A DNA stretch of 64,000 nucleotides from Entamoeba histolytica HM-1:IMSS (taxonomy: Eukaryota; Evosea; Mastigamoebida; Endamoebidae), in the NCBI RefSeq assembly GCF_000208925.1, contig NW_001914862.1, positions 77,751 through 141,750 on the forward strand, given 5' to 3'. Positions within the stretch are counted from its first letter, which is position 1. The number at the start of each line of letters is the position of its first letter. Position numbers and translations under genes: made by a program. Shown here piece by piece: positions 41,097 through 51,659 of the stretch. Under the pieces are notes generated by a model. The model saw only the letters and a list, made by a program, of their open reading frames with translations, did no database searches and was not told where the DNA came from.

Positions 41097-41651
41097 TTAT
41101 AAATATGTACAATGACTCTTCTCAACAGAGTCTGAATTTGTTTCTTTATTGTCTATTAAAAGCCAGTCATAAGCAGCTTGAATAAAAATTGATATAATAT
41201 CTATATTTTGATGTAAAAGTGATACTTCATAATATTTTGAGTTTAATTCTCTCACATATTTATAAATTTCATTTTGGTCAATATGTTTTGGTAAATCTGC
41301 CATAGTACCACAAACAATCCAAATAACTTTATATTTTAAATAGCTCTCAACTTCTTTTTGTAATTTTTTCATTGTATTAAATGACTCTTTATTTCCTAGA
41401 GAAAATACACATATGATAACATCAACCTTTGACTCCCCAGCTATCCACATAATTCCTCCAATTGTTAGACTATCAATAACATCAATATAAATCATGTTTT
41501 GATCTATATAAAATTTTCTTAAATAACGTTCACTTAACGTAGGGTCTTGAACCAAAACAATATTGTCCTCTCCAAAACTTTTAGCAATTGACGATTTTCC
41601 AACTCCATATGCACCAATAAAACAACATACCATTCGTTTTATTTCTTCCAT
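41097..41651 (-). CDS. Divergent Ras-like small GTPase with C-terminal prenylation box
   Basis: 184 residues from the ATG at 41651. The P-loop is intact (GAYGVGKSS). Other GTPase motifs have drifted. The switch I Thr context is DPTLSERYLRKFYID. The D-x-x-G of switch II is replaced (IDVIDSLTIGG). The N-K-x-D base-recognition motif is GTMADLP, keeping only the Asp. It ends CTYL, a C-a-a-X box; the final Leu predicts geranylgeranylation. A protein like this may bind nucleotide without normal cycling. ICMT, which methylates such proteins after proteolysis, is encoded at 23634-24352, but this is coincidence of location rather than a cluster. Confidence 0.75.
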   Translation of the reverse strand: MEEIKRMVCCFIGAYGVGKSSIAKSFGEDNIVLVQDPTLSERYLRKFYIDQNMIYIDVIDSLTIGGIMWIAGESKVDVIICVFSLGNKESFNTMKKLQKEVESYLKYKVIWIVCGTMADLPKHIDQNEIYKYVRELNSKYYEVSLLHQNIDIISIFIQAAYDWLLIDNKETNSDSVEKSHCTYL

Positions 41652-41930
41652 TTGATTTACCACCAAATTATTTTTATTAAGTTATTTTATTAATTCTTTT
41701 AAGTTATTTTAAAATAATAATCATAATCAATATTCTTAATATCATCTTCAATGAGGAAACTGTAAAAATTCAACTAATAATACCCACTTGTCTCTCAAAA
41801 CAATATAAATTAGTAAAAAGAAAGAATAAATAATAATAATTAAAGGGTTTTTTCTAATTTTAAAATGAACCATTAAACAAAATATAAAAAAAGATGTTGT
41901 TGAATAAATAAAAACACAGACAAAGGCTGT

Positions 41931-43060
41931 TCATTGATAAGGTCCCCATACTTCATCATCTAAAAATGAAAATGTATGTTTATTAAGAATATCATCTTCA
42001 GTTACATCAGTTAATGATGAATTGTCATCATCATCTAATTGATGAATTAGCTTTTCATAATTCTTTAATAAAGGTGAATCTACTTTCCTTATATCTTTAA
42101 TATTTGGTCTTACAAGAACTTCATCATATCCTTCAGTTAAATATTCTGATGATGTAAATGATCCAAATGCCATTAATAATGATTGAATCAACGAACCAGT
42201 AGAATCATCAACAAAAATTTCTTTAAATGACCTTTTTGTTGATGGTTCTTTTTTAATTTCCATATATTTATTTGTTTGTTTTACTCTGTGAAGTCTTCTA
42301 CTTTTTTTTGATTCAAGTGTTTCACTGTATTGAATTATTAATTGTCCACCATCCCAAAACTTTCCATTTTCATTTTTTAAAGCCAACCCTGCAGATTTTT
42401 CATCAGTAAATTTAACAAATGCATATGGTGGAAAATTAGCTCCTAAAAATGTAAATATTTAAATTAATTTCATATTGAATTTTCATTTGAAAACAATTTT
42501 AATAAATTGTTACTAATTTAAACTATTAATAAAATTCATCTCAAAGAACTTGTTCTTTTCTTATTTGTTCTTTTTTTAATTGAACAACTTTTGATATAAT
42601 ATCTTTTTTTACTAATACTTTATTATAAAAACAAACCTTTTCCAACAACAGTTACTTTCTCAACTAGTCCATAAACACTAAAATGATCATAAACACTTGT
42701 ATCATTAGCATTACAATTTTGAAGTCCAGTAATATATAATGTCTTTTTGTCTAAATCTGAATCTCGTATTTGTGTTGATTTAGCCCATTCAATAATCCAA
42801 TGATGTTCATTGATAATTTCTGGTACATTAGAAAAACATTTTTGTGCTTCAAGTGGTGTTTTAAAACTAACAAATGCACATCCTTTACTCTTTTTTGTCT
42901 CTCTATCACAAACCATTGTTACTTCTTCTACTTCTCCATATTGATTACATACTTTTTTTAATATTTCTTCTTTCATCATAGGCCCTAATCTTGCAAAGAA
43001 TAGAGTAGCCATAGGTGCACTATTTTCTCGTTTACCATATCTATTTAACACTCCAGACAT
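41931..43060 (-). CDS. Two-RRM RNA-binding protein (two exons)
   Basis: Exon 1 is 42637-43060 and exon 2 is 41931-42442. The 194-bp intron at 42443-42636 (GTTTGTT donor, TTTTTAG acceptor, phase 1) is the longest found in this window. The product is 311 residues. RRM1 (about 17-93) has RNP2-like LFFARL and RNP1-like KGCAFVSF. RRM2 (about 105-185) is split by the intron, with LYITGL (RNP2) and YAFVKF (RNP1). A charged C-terminal tail follows (FLDDEVWGPYQ at the end). CELF/Bruno and ELAV-type proteins have a similar RRM pair, but the tail is not informative, so I name no family. Confidence 0.85.
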
Positions 43061-43380
43061 CCTCTGTCTTAATTTTTAATATAATTTATTCTTAGTTTGT
43101 TTTTTTCTCAACTCTAATCCCCTATTATTCCTATATTTCCCGATATTTTCCCATTTTCTTCAGTTTCTGGTTTCTTTTTTTTTTCGTTTCATTGATTATT
43201 TTGTTTTTCTTTGTTTAAAATCATCTTTTTTGATAAAAAAAGGTTTTTTTTTTCATTAATTTATATCTCTTTTTTTTTTATTTATAAATATTTATAAAAT
43301 TTAAAATAACACAAAATAAATTATTTTTATGTTATTTCAATGTAAATAAATTCTTGAGATGACAAGAAAGAATTTTAATC
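43061..43380. other. Intergenic, pyrimidine-rich
   Basis: About 320 bp, T-rich with several poly-T runs, upstream of the RRM gene. Nothing else seen. Confidence 0.5.
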
Positions 43381-44802
43381 TTATTTTTTTGCCACACAAT
43401 CTGGACATAATTTCTTTTGACCTTTTAACCCAAATTTTCCTCCAAGTTGTTTACCACAATTATCACATTTAAAGCACTTTAAATGGAATGATCCAATTTT
43501 AGTTTTAGCTATTCCTTTTGCTGGTAATAGTGCTCCACATGCTTTACATTTTTCTGCATTCTTTGAAGCTTCTTTTGTTATATAATTAATTTTTTCTGTA
43601 GCTGGAATACCAACAACAGCACCAATCTTAATATTATTCCCTGATCTAAAAGAAAGAGTAAACTTAAATGGTAATTTACTCACACAACTTTGATGTGTTT
43701 CAACAATCATTCTATGGTTTCCACTTCCTAACTTCATCTTTTTACCACATAAATTAGATGAAATAACAAAAGTCTCTCCAGAATCACCTCCAATAGGTTG
43801 TTCATTATCATCTATTCCCCACATTCTAAATGCAATTTTATTATCACAACGAGGTTGTGATATTGAAACAATACATTCACCCTTTCCTTCAAAATTAATA
43901 GCCATTTGTTTATCAGTCATTTCAACATCAACACTGTTGAAACAATCCCAATCTTTTTTATAAAATACAACAGTAAGCTCATCAAAGAATTTAACAAAAT
44001 CACCGATTTCCATAAAGTAAATTCCATCATTTACTTCAACAACTTCTAACTTCTTTTTCATTGATTCTGTCCAAGCAGGGTCATCATCTCTCCATTTACC
44101 TTTCCACTCACAACATCCCCATGGATTTCTAATTTTCAATAATTTAATTCCATCTACTTCATAAGCTCCAATGAGTGTATATGCATGATTTTCTACTAAT
44201 CCATATTCTTTTTCAATATCAATACCAGGTGTATCAGGTACATTAGCAACCATACAATATTTCTTTTTATCATAATCTGCAATTTTTTTAAATAAACGAT
44301 TAACGTCTGTTTCTCTGGTAGATATACGTTTTACTGGCATTCCTGTTAAATCACTTAAAGCTAAGAATGGAATTCCTCCTTCAATTTCTCCATAACTACC
44401 AACAACTTTAGCGTATGCCTTCTCTAATAACATTACCCATAATTCATCTCCATTATTATGGCTAAAAAATGGTTGGCCATTATTACAAGGAATTAAATCA
44501 TCAATAACAATATGTCTTTCTTTTCCCATATAGAAAAGAGTTATTTCATATTTTCCATTTCCACATGATTTGATCATAGTCTTAATTCTTTCAGGAAATT
44601 CTGATAAAGAAGCTAAAGCAGCCAAAAAGTAACAGTCTCCAAGACATCCTTGTTGAATGTCTAATGGCTCAATTCCATTTTCATATAATTGTGGATGTTC
44701 CATATATTCATTTGGTCTTAAAAATGTTAATGAAGATGGTAAAATACTATCAATTTTACCAATACTTCTTAATTCAGCTGGAAATTCATCGTCAGTAAAC
44801 AT
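43381..44802 (-). CDS. Calpain-family cysteine protease fused to a C-terminal LIM domain
   Basis: 473 residues. The calpain catalytic core spans about 25-285. The catalytic Cys57 is in QQGCLGDCYFLAAL, the His is in ENHAYTL (about 205) and the Asn is in RNPWG (about 225). All three are present, so the enzyme should be active. A beta-sandwich domain III-like region follows (about 290-400). The C-terminal ~55 residues form a LIM domain: CKACGALLP, then H-L-K-C, CDNCGKQL and CPDC. There is no penta-EF-hand domain, so calcium control differs from classical calpains. LIM domains bind other proteins, often on the actin cytoskeleton, and could target the protease there. No signal peptide; cytosolic. 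Confidence 0.88.
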   Translation of the reverse strand: MFTDDEFPAELRSIGKIDSILPSSLTFLRPNEYMEHPQLYENGIEPLDIQQGCLGDCYFLAALASLSEFPERIKTMIKSCGNGKYEITLFYMGKERHIVIDDLIPCNNGQPFFSHNNGDELWVMLLEKAYAKVVGSYGEIEGGIPFLALSDLTGMPVKRISTRETDVNRLFKKIADYDKKKYCMVANVPDTPGIDIEKEYGLVENHAYTLIGAYEVDGIKLLKIRNPWGCCEWKGKWRDDDPAWTESMKKKLEVVEVNDGIYFMEIGDFVKFFDELTVVFYKKDWDCFNSVDVEMTDKQMAINFEGKGECIVSISQPRCDNKIAFRMWGIDDNEQPIGGDSGETFVISSNLCGKKMKLGSGNHRMIVETHQSCVSKLPFKFTLSFRSGNNIKIGAVVGIPATEKINYITKEASKNAEKCKACGALLPAKGIAKTKIGSFHLKCFKCDNCGKQLGGKFGLKGQKKLCPDCVAKK

Positions 44803-44957
44803 GAAGCTTATTTATATTTTTTAGTTTTTTGTTTTCATTTTATTATTCTATTTTTGGATATTCTTTTATTTTTATACTATTTTTAATTTACTTAATATGT
44901 TGTTTTATATAACGATAAAATTTTAAAAATTTAAAACAAAATAAACAATAAAGTCAT

Positions 44958-45212
44958 TTACACCTTAGTTTTGATAGCAAGAACAGTGTTACAAAGAGGA
45001 CACTTATAATGAATATCTTTTGAAAAGTCAAACACAAGTGGTATCCAGAAACAGAATACACATCCAATACAGAATAAAATTAAGGCTAAAACATATGCAA
45101 ATATTCCACACTTGTACTCAACTATTGAATGAACTGTTTTGTTACAGGTCGAACAATACATTTCAATAGATTCAGTTGTACTTAAAATTGGTTGATTTTC
45201 ACTGTATGACAT
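44958..45212 (-). CDS. LITAF/SIMPLE-domain protein
   Basis: 84 residues from the ATG at 45212. The LITAF pattern is complete: C-S-T-C, then a hydrophobic membrane-inserting stretch (CGIFAYVLALILFCIGCVFCFWIPLVFDF), then H-Y-K-C-P-L-C. The two C-x-x-C knuckles come together to bind zinc on the cytosolic face of late endosomes/lysosomes. The protein is little more than the domain, with a short N-terminus that has no P-x-x-P or P-P-x-Y motif for ESCRT binding. Confidence 0.85.
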   Translation of the reverse strand: MSYSENQPILSTTESIEMYCSTCNKTVHSIVEYKCGIFAYVLALILFCIGCVFCFWIPLVFDFSKDIHYKCPLCNTVLAIKTKV

Positions 45213-46214
45213 AAACAAATTGATTTTTAAGATTTTTGAAGGTGAGAAAGTGGAAGTTAATGTTAATTTCCTTTTTTATTCATAAATAAAAACCACCTTA
45301 AAAACAATTTAATTTTTTTTTTTTTGTTATTTTTTAAACAAATTAAACGATGACTCAAATATTAATTAATGGAAGTATTTAATAAGTATTTTACTTTTTT
45401 TTTAATTTGAGTTTCTCTATTGAAATTTACATTTAATAATTTGTTCTTATTTTATTTATAAATAATTGTTATTATTTACGTTGGATTTGAGCATTATACT
45501 GAGTGTGGAGAGTATTTTTCTATTTAATATATAATTAATGAGAGTTAAAAGAAGAGGTCCATTACCAGGTATGTTTGTAGCATTTATTCATCTCATTGTA
45601 AAAACTAAAATTACATAGAGAAAATTTGTGTTATTAGTTATAACTTATACATTAATGGATATTATATTACTTATTGTTAGGTATTAATCTATTATTTTCT
45701 TTGTTTGGTTTTATGTGTGGATTTGATCTGGTTGTATGAGTCAAATAACAATACTTCATATTGGTGTTAAGGGGTGTATGGTTTGTTCGTTTAAATATTT
45801 AGAAGTATGTTTTAGTCTTTATAAACGAATTGTAACTTATATTCTTCTTAAGAACTTTTTTGAAAGATTGGTGAGAATGATGTTCATTAGTCAATAATGC
45901 CTCAACATTTCCACATTTTGAATAACTGACAATTGTTCAATTTGCTCCAACAGAAAGAAATATTTTGTTTATGAATCTAAAATCTAATTTAATTAGAAGG
46001 AAATTTGAACTAATTAAATATTATTTAAAACTTACTCCCTCCTCAAAAAAATTATTAATTGACTTTTTTTCGTTATTCAAGAATTAATTCAAAGCATAAA
46101 ACAAATAATATTGTTTTTGTTATTGAACAAATCCTTCGATTCTTTTAAAGAAAATCAAACAACACAGAAACAAAACATTCAAGGAGATAGAAATAATAAT
46201 AAATAATAAAGCAA
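45213..46214. other. Intergenic, possible tiny spliced frame, otherwise nothing
   Basis: About 1 kb. A 29-codon frame can be built at 45538-45568 plus 45681-45739 across a GTATGT intron; it would encode one hydrophobic helix. The donor does not fit the local GTTTG rule, so I do not call it a gene. The right end flanks the LINE 3' end. Confidence 0.4.
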
Positions 46215-48960
46215 TTAATTAAGTATTAATAGAACTAGCTTCTATTGTTAATGGCTTAGGGGAGACTAATCCTGTCAATTTGTCTTCAAGCAACTCTATG
46301 GAGTATGTTTGGTTGTGATTGAAGTAGTATTCAATGACATCCATCATGTTTTTAATTATAAGGTTTTTAGCTTATTTAATGATGTTAATGTCAATTTTTA
46401 ATTCTTTAATTAATTTAATACTTGAGTTATTTATTAATCCATTTATTGAGATTACTACTGGTATTGTTTTGACTTATTTTAACTTTTCTATTTTCATTAG
46501 AATATTCTTTAATTCCTTATACTTATTTCTTTTCTTCAAATACACTCCATTAATATTGTAATATTCATAGTCATATCAAATATTAGACCCGTTTTATTCT
46601 TTTTATCTATTATATATATCTAGTATTTTGTGATATTGTCATTCACTTTTATGCATTATTTGTTTGTTCAATATCATCGTGATGTATTTATATTTGAACA
46701 CTGTTTCATATGGGGGTTTTTATATTGATTATTTCCTGTATATTTTCTTATTAATCAATATGATTATGCCAATATTGTCATGTTTCTTCATTTCTGATTT
46801 TTTATGATAAATACAAGATAGTAGAATATGTTCTACTGTTGTTATCTTGTCTTTACAAAGTGTTGAGTATTTCAATCTTTCATTTTTCATTATTTTTGAT
46901 TTTCTATACCCACAAAATATTGCACCATCTTGCATTTTAGTTAATTGTAGAAATGCATTCTTTTTAATATTGATTGACTTCCATGCTTTCACTGTAGTAG
47001 TTTTATCTACTCATTTTGACTCATTCCATCTTCTAAAATGTCACTTATTTGATGACACTTCAATTTTTGATGTATTTATCATTAATTTCACAGTGGATTA
47101 TTCACATTTCTTCATTACTTTCTGTCATTATTTTCAAATCATCCATATATAATGTGTGATTTGATTTTGGGAATTTCTCTTCGATGATTTGAGAAATTAC
47201 ATTCATCTGAATGATGAATAGAGTAGATTTGATAATGAATCATTTGTAAAATTCCTCTATTTAATTTAATACATCATAGATATTCATTAAATTTATAACC
47301 GATGAATATCTTCCATCTAGTCATCATACTTTCAATAATGTCAATGATGACACCCTCTACATTAAAATATTTTAATGATTCAATAACCCATTCGTGGTTT
47401 ACTGTGTCATATGCTTTCTTAATGTCATAATATGACTCCACATATTTTGGGTATTTCTCTTCTTTTTGCTGCTTTAATATATAACTATTAATTATTCCTT
47501 CTTTAGCAGCTAAAGATTGCAACTTACATCCCAGTTGATTTCTACTAATTTTAAATGATTCATTATTCATGTTAAGTCTTCTGTGAATCTTTTCTTTTAA
47601 TATGGAGGTAAATACTTTCATAATTACATTTGTACAACTGATAGGACGATAATTAGTGACATCATTCATATCACTTTGTGGATTAATAAAGTTCTTCCAC
47701 TTACCATGTCTAATGGGATGTTTTCAGGGAAGTTCAACCATTCATTAAAGATATTAAGAATGATTTCTCTTGATGATGACCTCCTTTTCCAATAATACCC
47801 ATATATAATGTCTATTCCTGGTGCTTTCCAGTTATTTATTCTCATTATACTTAAATTTAATTCATTTAATGTTATTATGACACTATCATAATTTCTATAT
47901 CTTTCATTCCATGAGGTGATTTGTTTTATTTTCCAATTCTCTTTATTTAATATCACCTGTGTTTCATATAACGATTTCTAATATTCTAAAGTAATATCAT
48001 TATTTGGATATATTTCATTTTTTATTTCTTCATTATTCTAATTTTCTTGTTAGAATCAAACATTATTTTATTTGTATTGATTCTGACTATTTTATCTTTA
48101 TTAAATTTAATTCTTTCTTTGATCATTGTCATTATATATTTTATGTATTTTATTCTTTCTAGTGCTTTGACTTTTATTCCTTCTTCATTATATTCTTTTA
48201 ATTTCATGTTGCACTTTATTCTGTACAATGCCCTTGACCAAATCTTCTAGTCTATTAATTTTCTTTAGGATTTCTTTTATTTCATCAAATTTATCTCTTA
48301 TTATTTTATTTTGGAGATAGAGGTGCATAATCATTGAAATATTCTTCATATCATCTTGCAGATCATGCATTCTGCTTCCTGACCATTCCCATCTATTATT
48401 ATTTTCCATTATCAATCGGTCAGTTTCTTTTCTTTTCCAGTAGTAATTAATATTGATACATTTTCTACTTTCATTTATTTTATTTTATTGATGAGAGTGT
48501 TAAGGTATTCTTCATCAATTTCTGTAGAGTTATTCTTTAATATGATGTTTTTTATTATTGAATTACACTCTACTCTTCTTTCTATTATATCATTTACTTT
48601 CACTTTAATGTACCGTTTAGTGCTTTCTTTTATTTTATGTGATATTTTAATATATTTAATATATTCTTTTTCATTATTGACATTAATGTTTATTACTTTT
48701 ATTATACTTTCTATTTGTTCCCATCTTAATTTATTATATAATTTCTTATTCAACCAATTAATTGCAAAACAATACAACACTTCAATTAGAATTCTATTTG
48801 TTTGGTTTGTTGTATTTCTTGTCTGATTATCATCTCTTGTTTTTTTGACAATCATTGCTTTGCTTTCCTCTTCTATTTCCACTACTGTCTTTTTCATAGG
48901 AATAGTTTTGTTCAAAGATATTAAAACAAAAGAAATAAAACATAATGAAGAAATTGAATC
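46215..48960 (-). mobile_element. Decayed non-LTR retrotransposon (EhLINE type), minus orientation
   Basis: ORF2 of a LINE, broken by many frameshifts and stops. Its 3' end is at ~46215 and its 5' limit is uncertain (about 48.9 kb). Pieces in reading order: an N-terminal region (48475-48966); APGIDIIYGYYWK and TLLIHK (47666-47956); NYRPISC, LGCKLQSLAAKEG and DIKKAYDTVNHEW (47274-47669), which are RT domains including the motif A aspartate; RGILQ; and a surviving YMDDL catalytic box at 47135-47149. A CCHC-type restriction-like endonuclease remnant (LCKDK...VEHILLSC) lies at 46729-46992. The final frame runs into the 3' tail and stops at about 46220. The tail is shared with the SINE at 33984. 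At ~2.7 kb it is shorter than full EhLINEs (~4.8 kb), so it is truncated. Confidence 0.88.
46729..47669 (-). pseudogene. Reverse transcriptase / endonuclease remnant of the LINE
   Basis: The part of ORF2 with most recognisable motifs. The RT palm runs from NYRPISC at the 5' end through motif A (KKAYD), motif B (RGILQ, then frameshifted) and motif C (YMDD). Then comes the endonuclease zinc-knuckle region, where the first Cys of the C-x-x-C pair seems lost (S-T-L-C). Multiple frameshifts mean no functional protein is made. Confidence 0.8.
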
Positions 48961-48966
48961 ATACAC

Positions 48967-49765
48967 ATCCTAATATGATGAAATACTAATTATTAAATAC
49001 ATTATAATTAGTTTATTCTGTTTTTCTTTGTTTCTTCATTTATTCTTCTTCGTCTTTACATCATTTCTTCAGTACAAGAATGGCATGAAAATCACATAGA
49101 AATAATTTATATCAACCAGTAGATTTAGGTGATAAGTCAAAGCTAAAGTCATAATCATTATCAAACAAGTAATAACCATAACCACTTTATTACATTTTAT
49201 CATATTTAAAAACACCATAATCACTTCGTATTTAAACACAACTAAAATTAGTTTAACCACAAATACCATAATGCGAGTTGAATGTTTTATCAATACTGTA
49301 ATGAAAATAAATAAGACAAATAAAAAAGATATAAGAATAAAAGATATTACAAGAAAAAACAATGAATGAAAGACAAAAGAAACAAAGAACAAAAACATAT
49401 ATAAAGAAAAGGTAAAGAGAAATGAATAAATTGAAAGAATAATAAAAGAAAAAATAAGAAAAAAAGAAGATAAACTCATGGAAAGTGAAGAAAAGAAGAA
49501 ATAATGAAAGAAACAATACATGAAAAACAAAACGAAGTAGAAAATCAGATAAAACAAAGAAATTCAAGAAAAGAATAGTTGTGTTTAATGGAATTAAAGA
49601 AATTAAAATAATATTAATTAATTTACCGATAATGATGGCAAAAATGTCTAAAATAATACATCAAAGAAGAAAAACTAAATAAAAACCATACTGAAACTAA
49701 AAGAATAATAAATGATCTAGAAAGGGTTTTATGAAAAACAACTATTTTGTTTAATCGTCGAATCG
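48967..49765. other. Intergenic, A-rich on + strand
   Basis: About 800 bp between the LINE and RPL6. Minus-strand frames here (about 49069-49567) are Phe/Leu/Ser-rich because they read an A-rich strand backwards, so they are not genes. Some of this could be older LINE 5' sequence, which I could not confirm. Confidence 0.45.
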
Positions 49766-50380
49766 ATGTCAGCTCCACAATGGTTTGTTCCAGTTAAAGC
49801 AGGTGATGCTAAAGTTCCAGCTTATTACCCAACCGACGATATGATTCAAGAACAAAAGAAGAAATTAAGAACAAGAAAAGGAGCTAAAATAACAGCTCTT
49901 GATAAACCAGCATGGAATCTTGAAAAGTTGAGAAAAAGTATTGTACCAGGTGCTATTCTTATTATTGTTGCTGGTAAATATGCAGGAAAGAAAGTTGTTT
50001 TCTTAAAACAATGTATTAAATCAGGTGCTCTTATTGTTACTGGACCATTCAAAATCAACGGAGTTCCATTAATGAGAATTAATCAAAGATATGTTATTGC
50101 TACTTCTCAAAAGGTAGATGTTTCTAAAGTTGATACTACTGGTGTAGATGTTAAATTCTTCAAAAAGATTGCTATTAAGAAAGCTGCATTTGGAAAAACC
50201 GTTGAAGAAGATTTTGCTAAGAAACAATATGAAGCTAAGAAAGCATTAATTGTCGAAAAACAAAAACAAGTAGATGAAAGTATTGTTGCAGAAATTAAGA
50301 AAGTTCCATACCTTAAAGAATATATGGCTTCTTACTTCACACTTAAGAATGGTGACCATCCACATCTCCTTAAATTCTAA
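49766..50380 (+). CDS. RPL6: 60S ribosomal protein L6 (eL6)
   Basis: 204 residues. The conserved core is [20 protein letters not shown], then LVTG-type [27 protein letters not shown], followed by a basic C-terminal region with DFAKK and ending HPHLLKF. Length and order fit eL6 of small eukaryotic genomes. It is a structural protein on the solvent side of the large subunit. Alternating GCT/GAA-type codons indicate a highly expressed gene. The start is followed by an Ala-Pro codon pair (M-S-A-P), as in ARPC1. Confidence 0.95.
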
Positions 50381-50483
50381 GTTAACTCAATTAAATCTTG
50401 AAATGATTCTTTTGTTCTAATTTCACAGTTCTTTTTCTTTCTAATAGTAAATAAATAAAAAATTAAAGAAAAGATAAAATCAA

Positions 50484-51553
50484 TTATTGACGTTCTGGTA
50501 AATTTAATGGGAAAGAATTATATTGATTCATTGATTGAACGATATTAAAGAGATGGTCACTTACTTCATCTTTTGGATCTGTCTTAGACCAAACTCTTTC
50601 AAAGAATTCAACATTAAAGAATAAACTAAATAAGTCTCGTAATTTGGATAAATTCTTTGGTGAGAGACAAGGACGTAATGTTTGAATTAATTGTGTTTTA
50701 ATTTCATTATTTAATAAGTCAACAAGATTTTTAAATCCAGCTTGAAGATATTCTGCTTTTTTTAATCCAAAATATCTAAATAGTTGATCAAACATAGTAA
50801 AAGCATTACGAAGAGGTTTATCTAATGCATAGATTTGTTCATTTGAAATATTTTTATGTTGCCATTCCATATAACATTTAGCAACTAATTTCATTATAAA
50901 CTTTTCATATTTCTTTGCTTCTTCTTTTCCTGCATCAATTTCAATTAATTTTTCTATTGCTTTTAATAAATTATTCATTTCATCATTCATAACAAAACTT
51001 GCACTTCCACTTCCTCCAACTGATGCAACAGTATTTCGTGTAATTTTATCCATTAAACTTCTTTTAGACTTTTTAATTAATGTTTTACTTGGAGCAGATT
51101 GTGGGGTGAGTTTACAGTGCTTTTCAAAGGTGTCAATCCATAATTTAAAAGCATCAGCACTTCTAATCCAATAAGTGTTATTTTATTTTAGTCAAGCAAA
51201 TCTTTTTTTATGTTTTGGTTTTGCATTATTCTATTTACTATATATTATAGTAATTTTATTATAATAGTATAGTAAATTGAAAGAAGATTAGAAGAAAGAA
51301 CAAACGTTTTGAACTGATTTACTGTTGACCCAACAGTTATATGAAATGAATTTTTATGTTCATTTAATTTATCTTTTGGATCAGCATTTAATACTAACCC
51401 AGCTAATTCTATTGAACCTTCTGGTTTATCATCAAGCTCAGTTTTATAATAATATAATGTAGAGCCATTGACAATAACAAATCGTAATTTCCATTTTTTC
51501 TTTAATTTGCATTCCAAATATCCTTCAAACATATCAGCAACTGTTTCGCTCAT
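50484..51553 (-). CDS. PH-domain protein with C-terminal helical region (two exons)
   Basis: Exon 1 is 51306-51553 and exon 2 is 50484-51162. The 143-bp intron (GTTTGTT donor, GATTAG acceptor) keeps frame to give 308 residues. The N-terminal PH domain (about 5-105) has EGYLECKLKKKWKLRFVIVN, LYYYKTELDDKPEGSIEL and SFHITVG, closing with AFKLWIDTFEKH across the splice. The intron acceptor is less certain than others because the last PH strand is short in this model. The remaining ~200 residues are helical and of unknown family (VMNDEMNNLLKAIEKLIEID, LRNAFTMFDQLFRYFGL). PH domains bind phosphoinositides or proteins; the rest may be an effector or oligomerisation region. Confidence 0.75.
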
Positions 51554-51659
51554 AGAAAATAATTAAATCTACAAAAAGAGATCTTTTGTGGAAACTTTTT
51601 CATAGCAAAAATAAAAAACAGAAAGAAAGAAGTTTGAAAAAAGAAAAAGAGGAAATTAA

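Noticed and set aside
46215..46561. Plus-strand reading of a SINE 5' head followed by an open frame at 46334-46561
   Set aside because: The shared block with the SINE is the 3' tail, and both elements lie on the minus strand. The plus-strand frame is the antisense of A-rich LINE coding DNA.
49069..49567. Two overlapping minus-strand frames of 104 and 162 codons
   Set aside because: Extremely Phe/Leu/Ser/Ile-rich because they read the complement of an A-rich strand; no domain, no family and no neighbour support.
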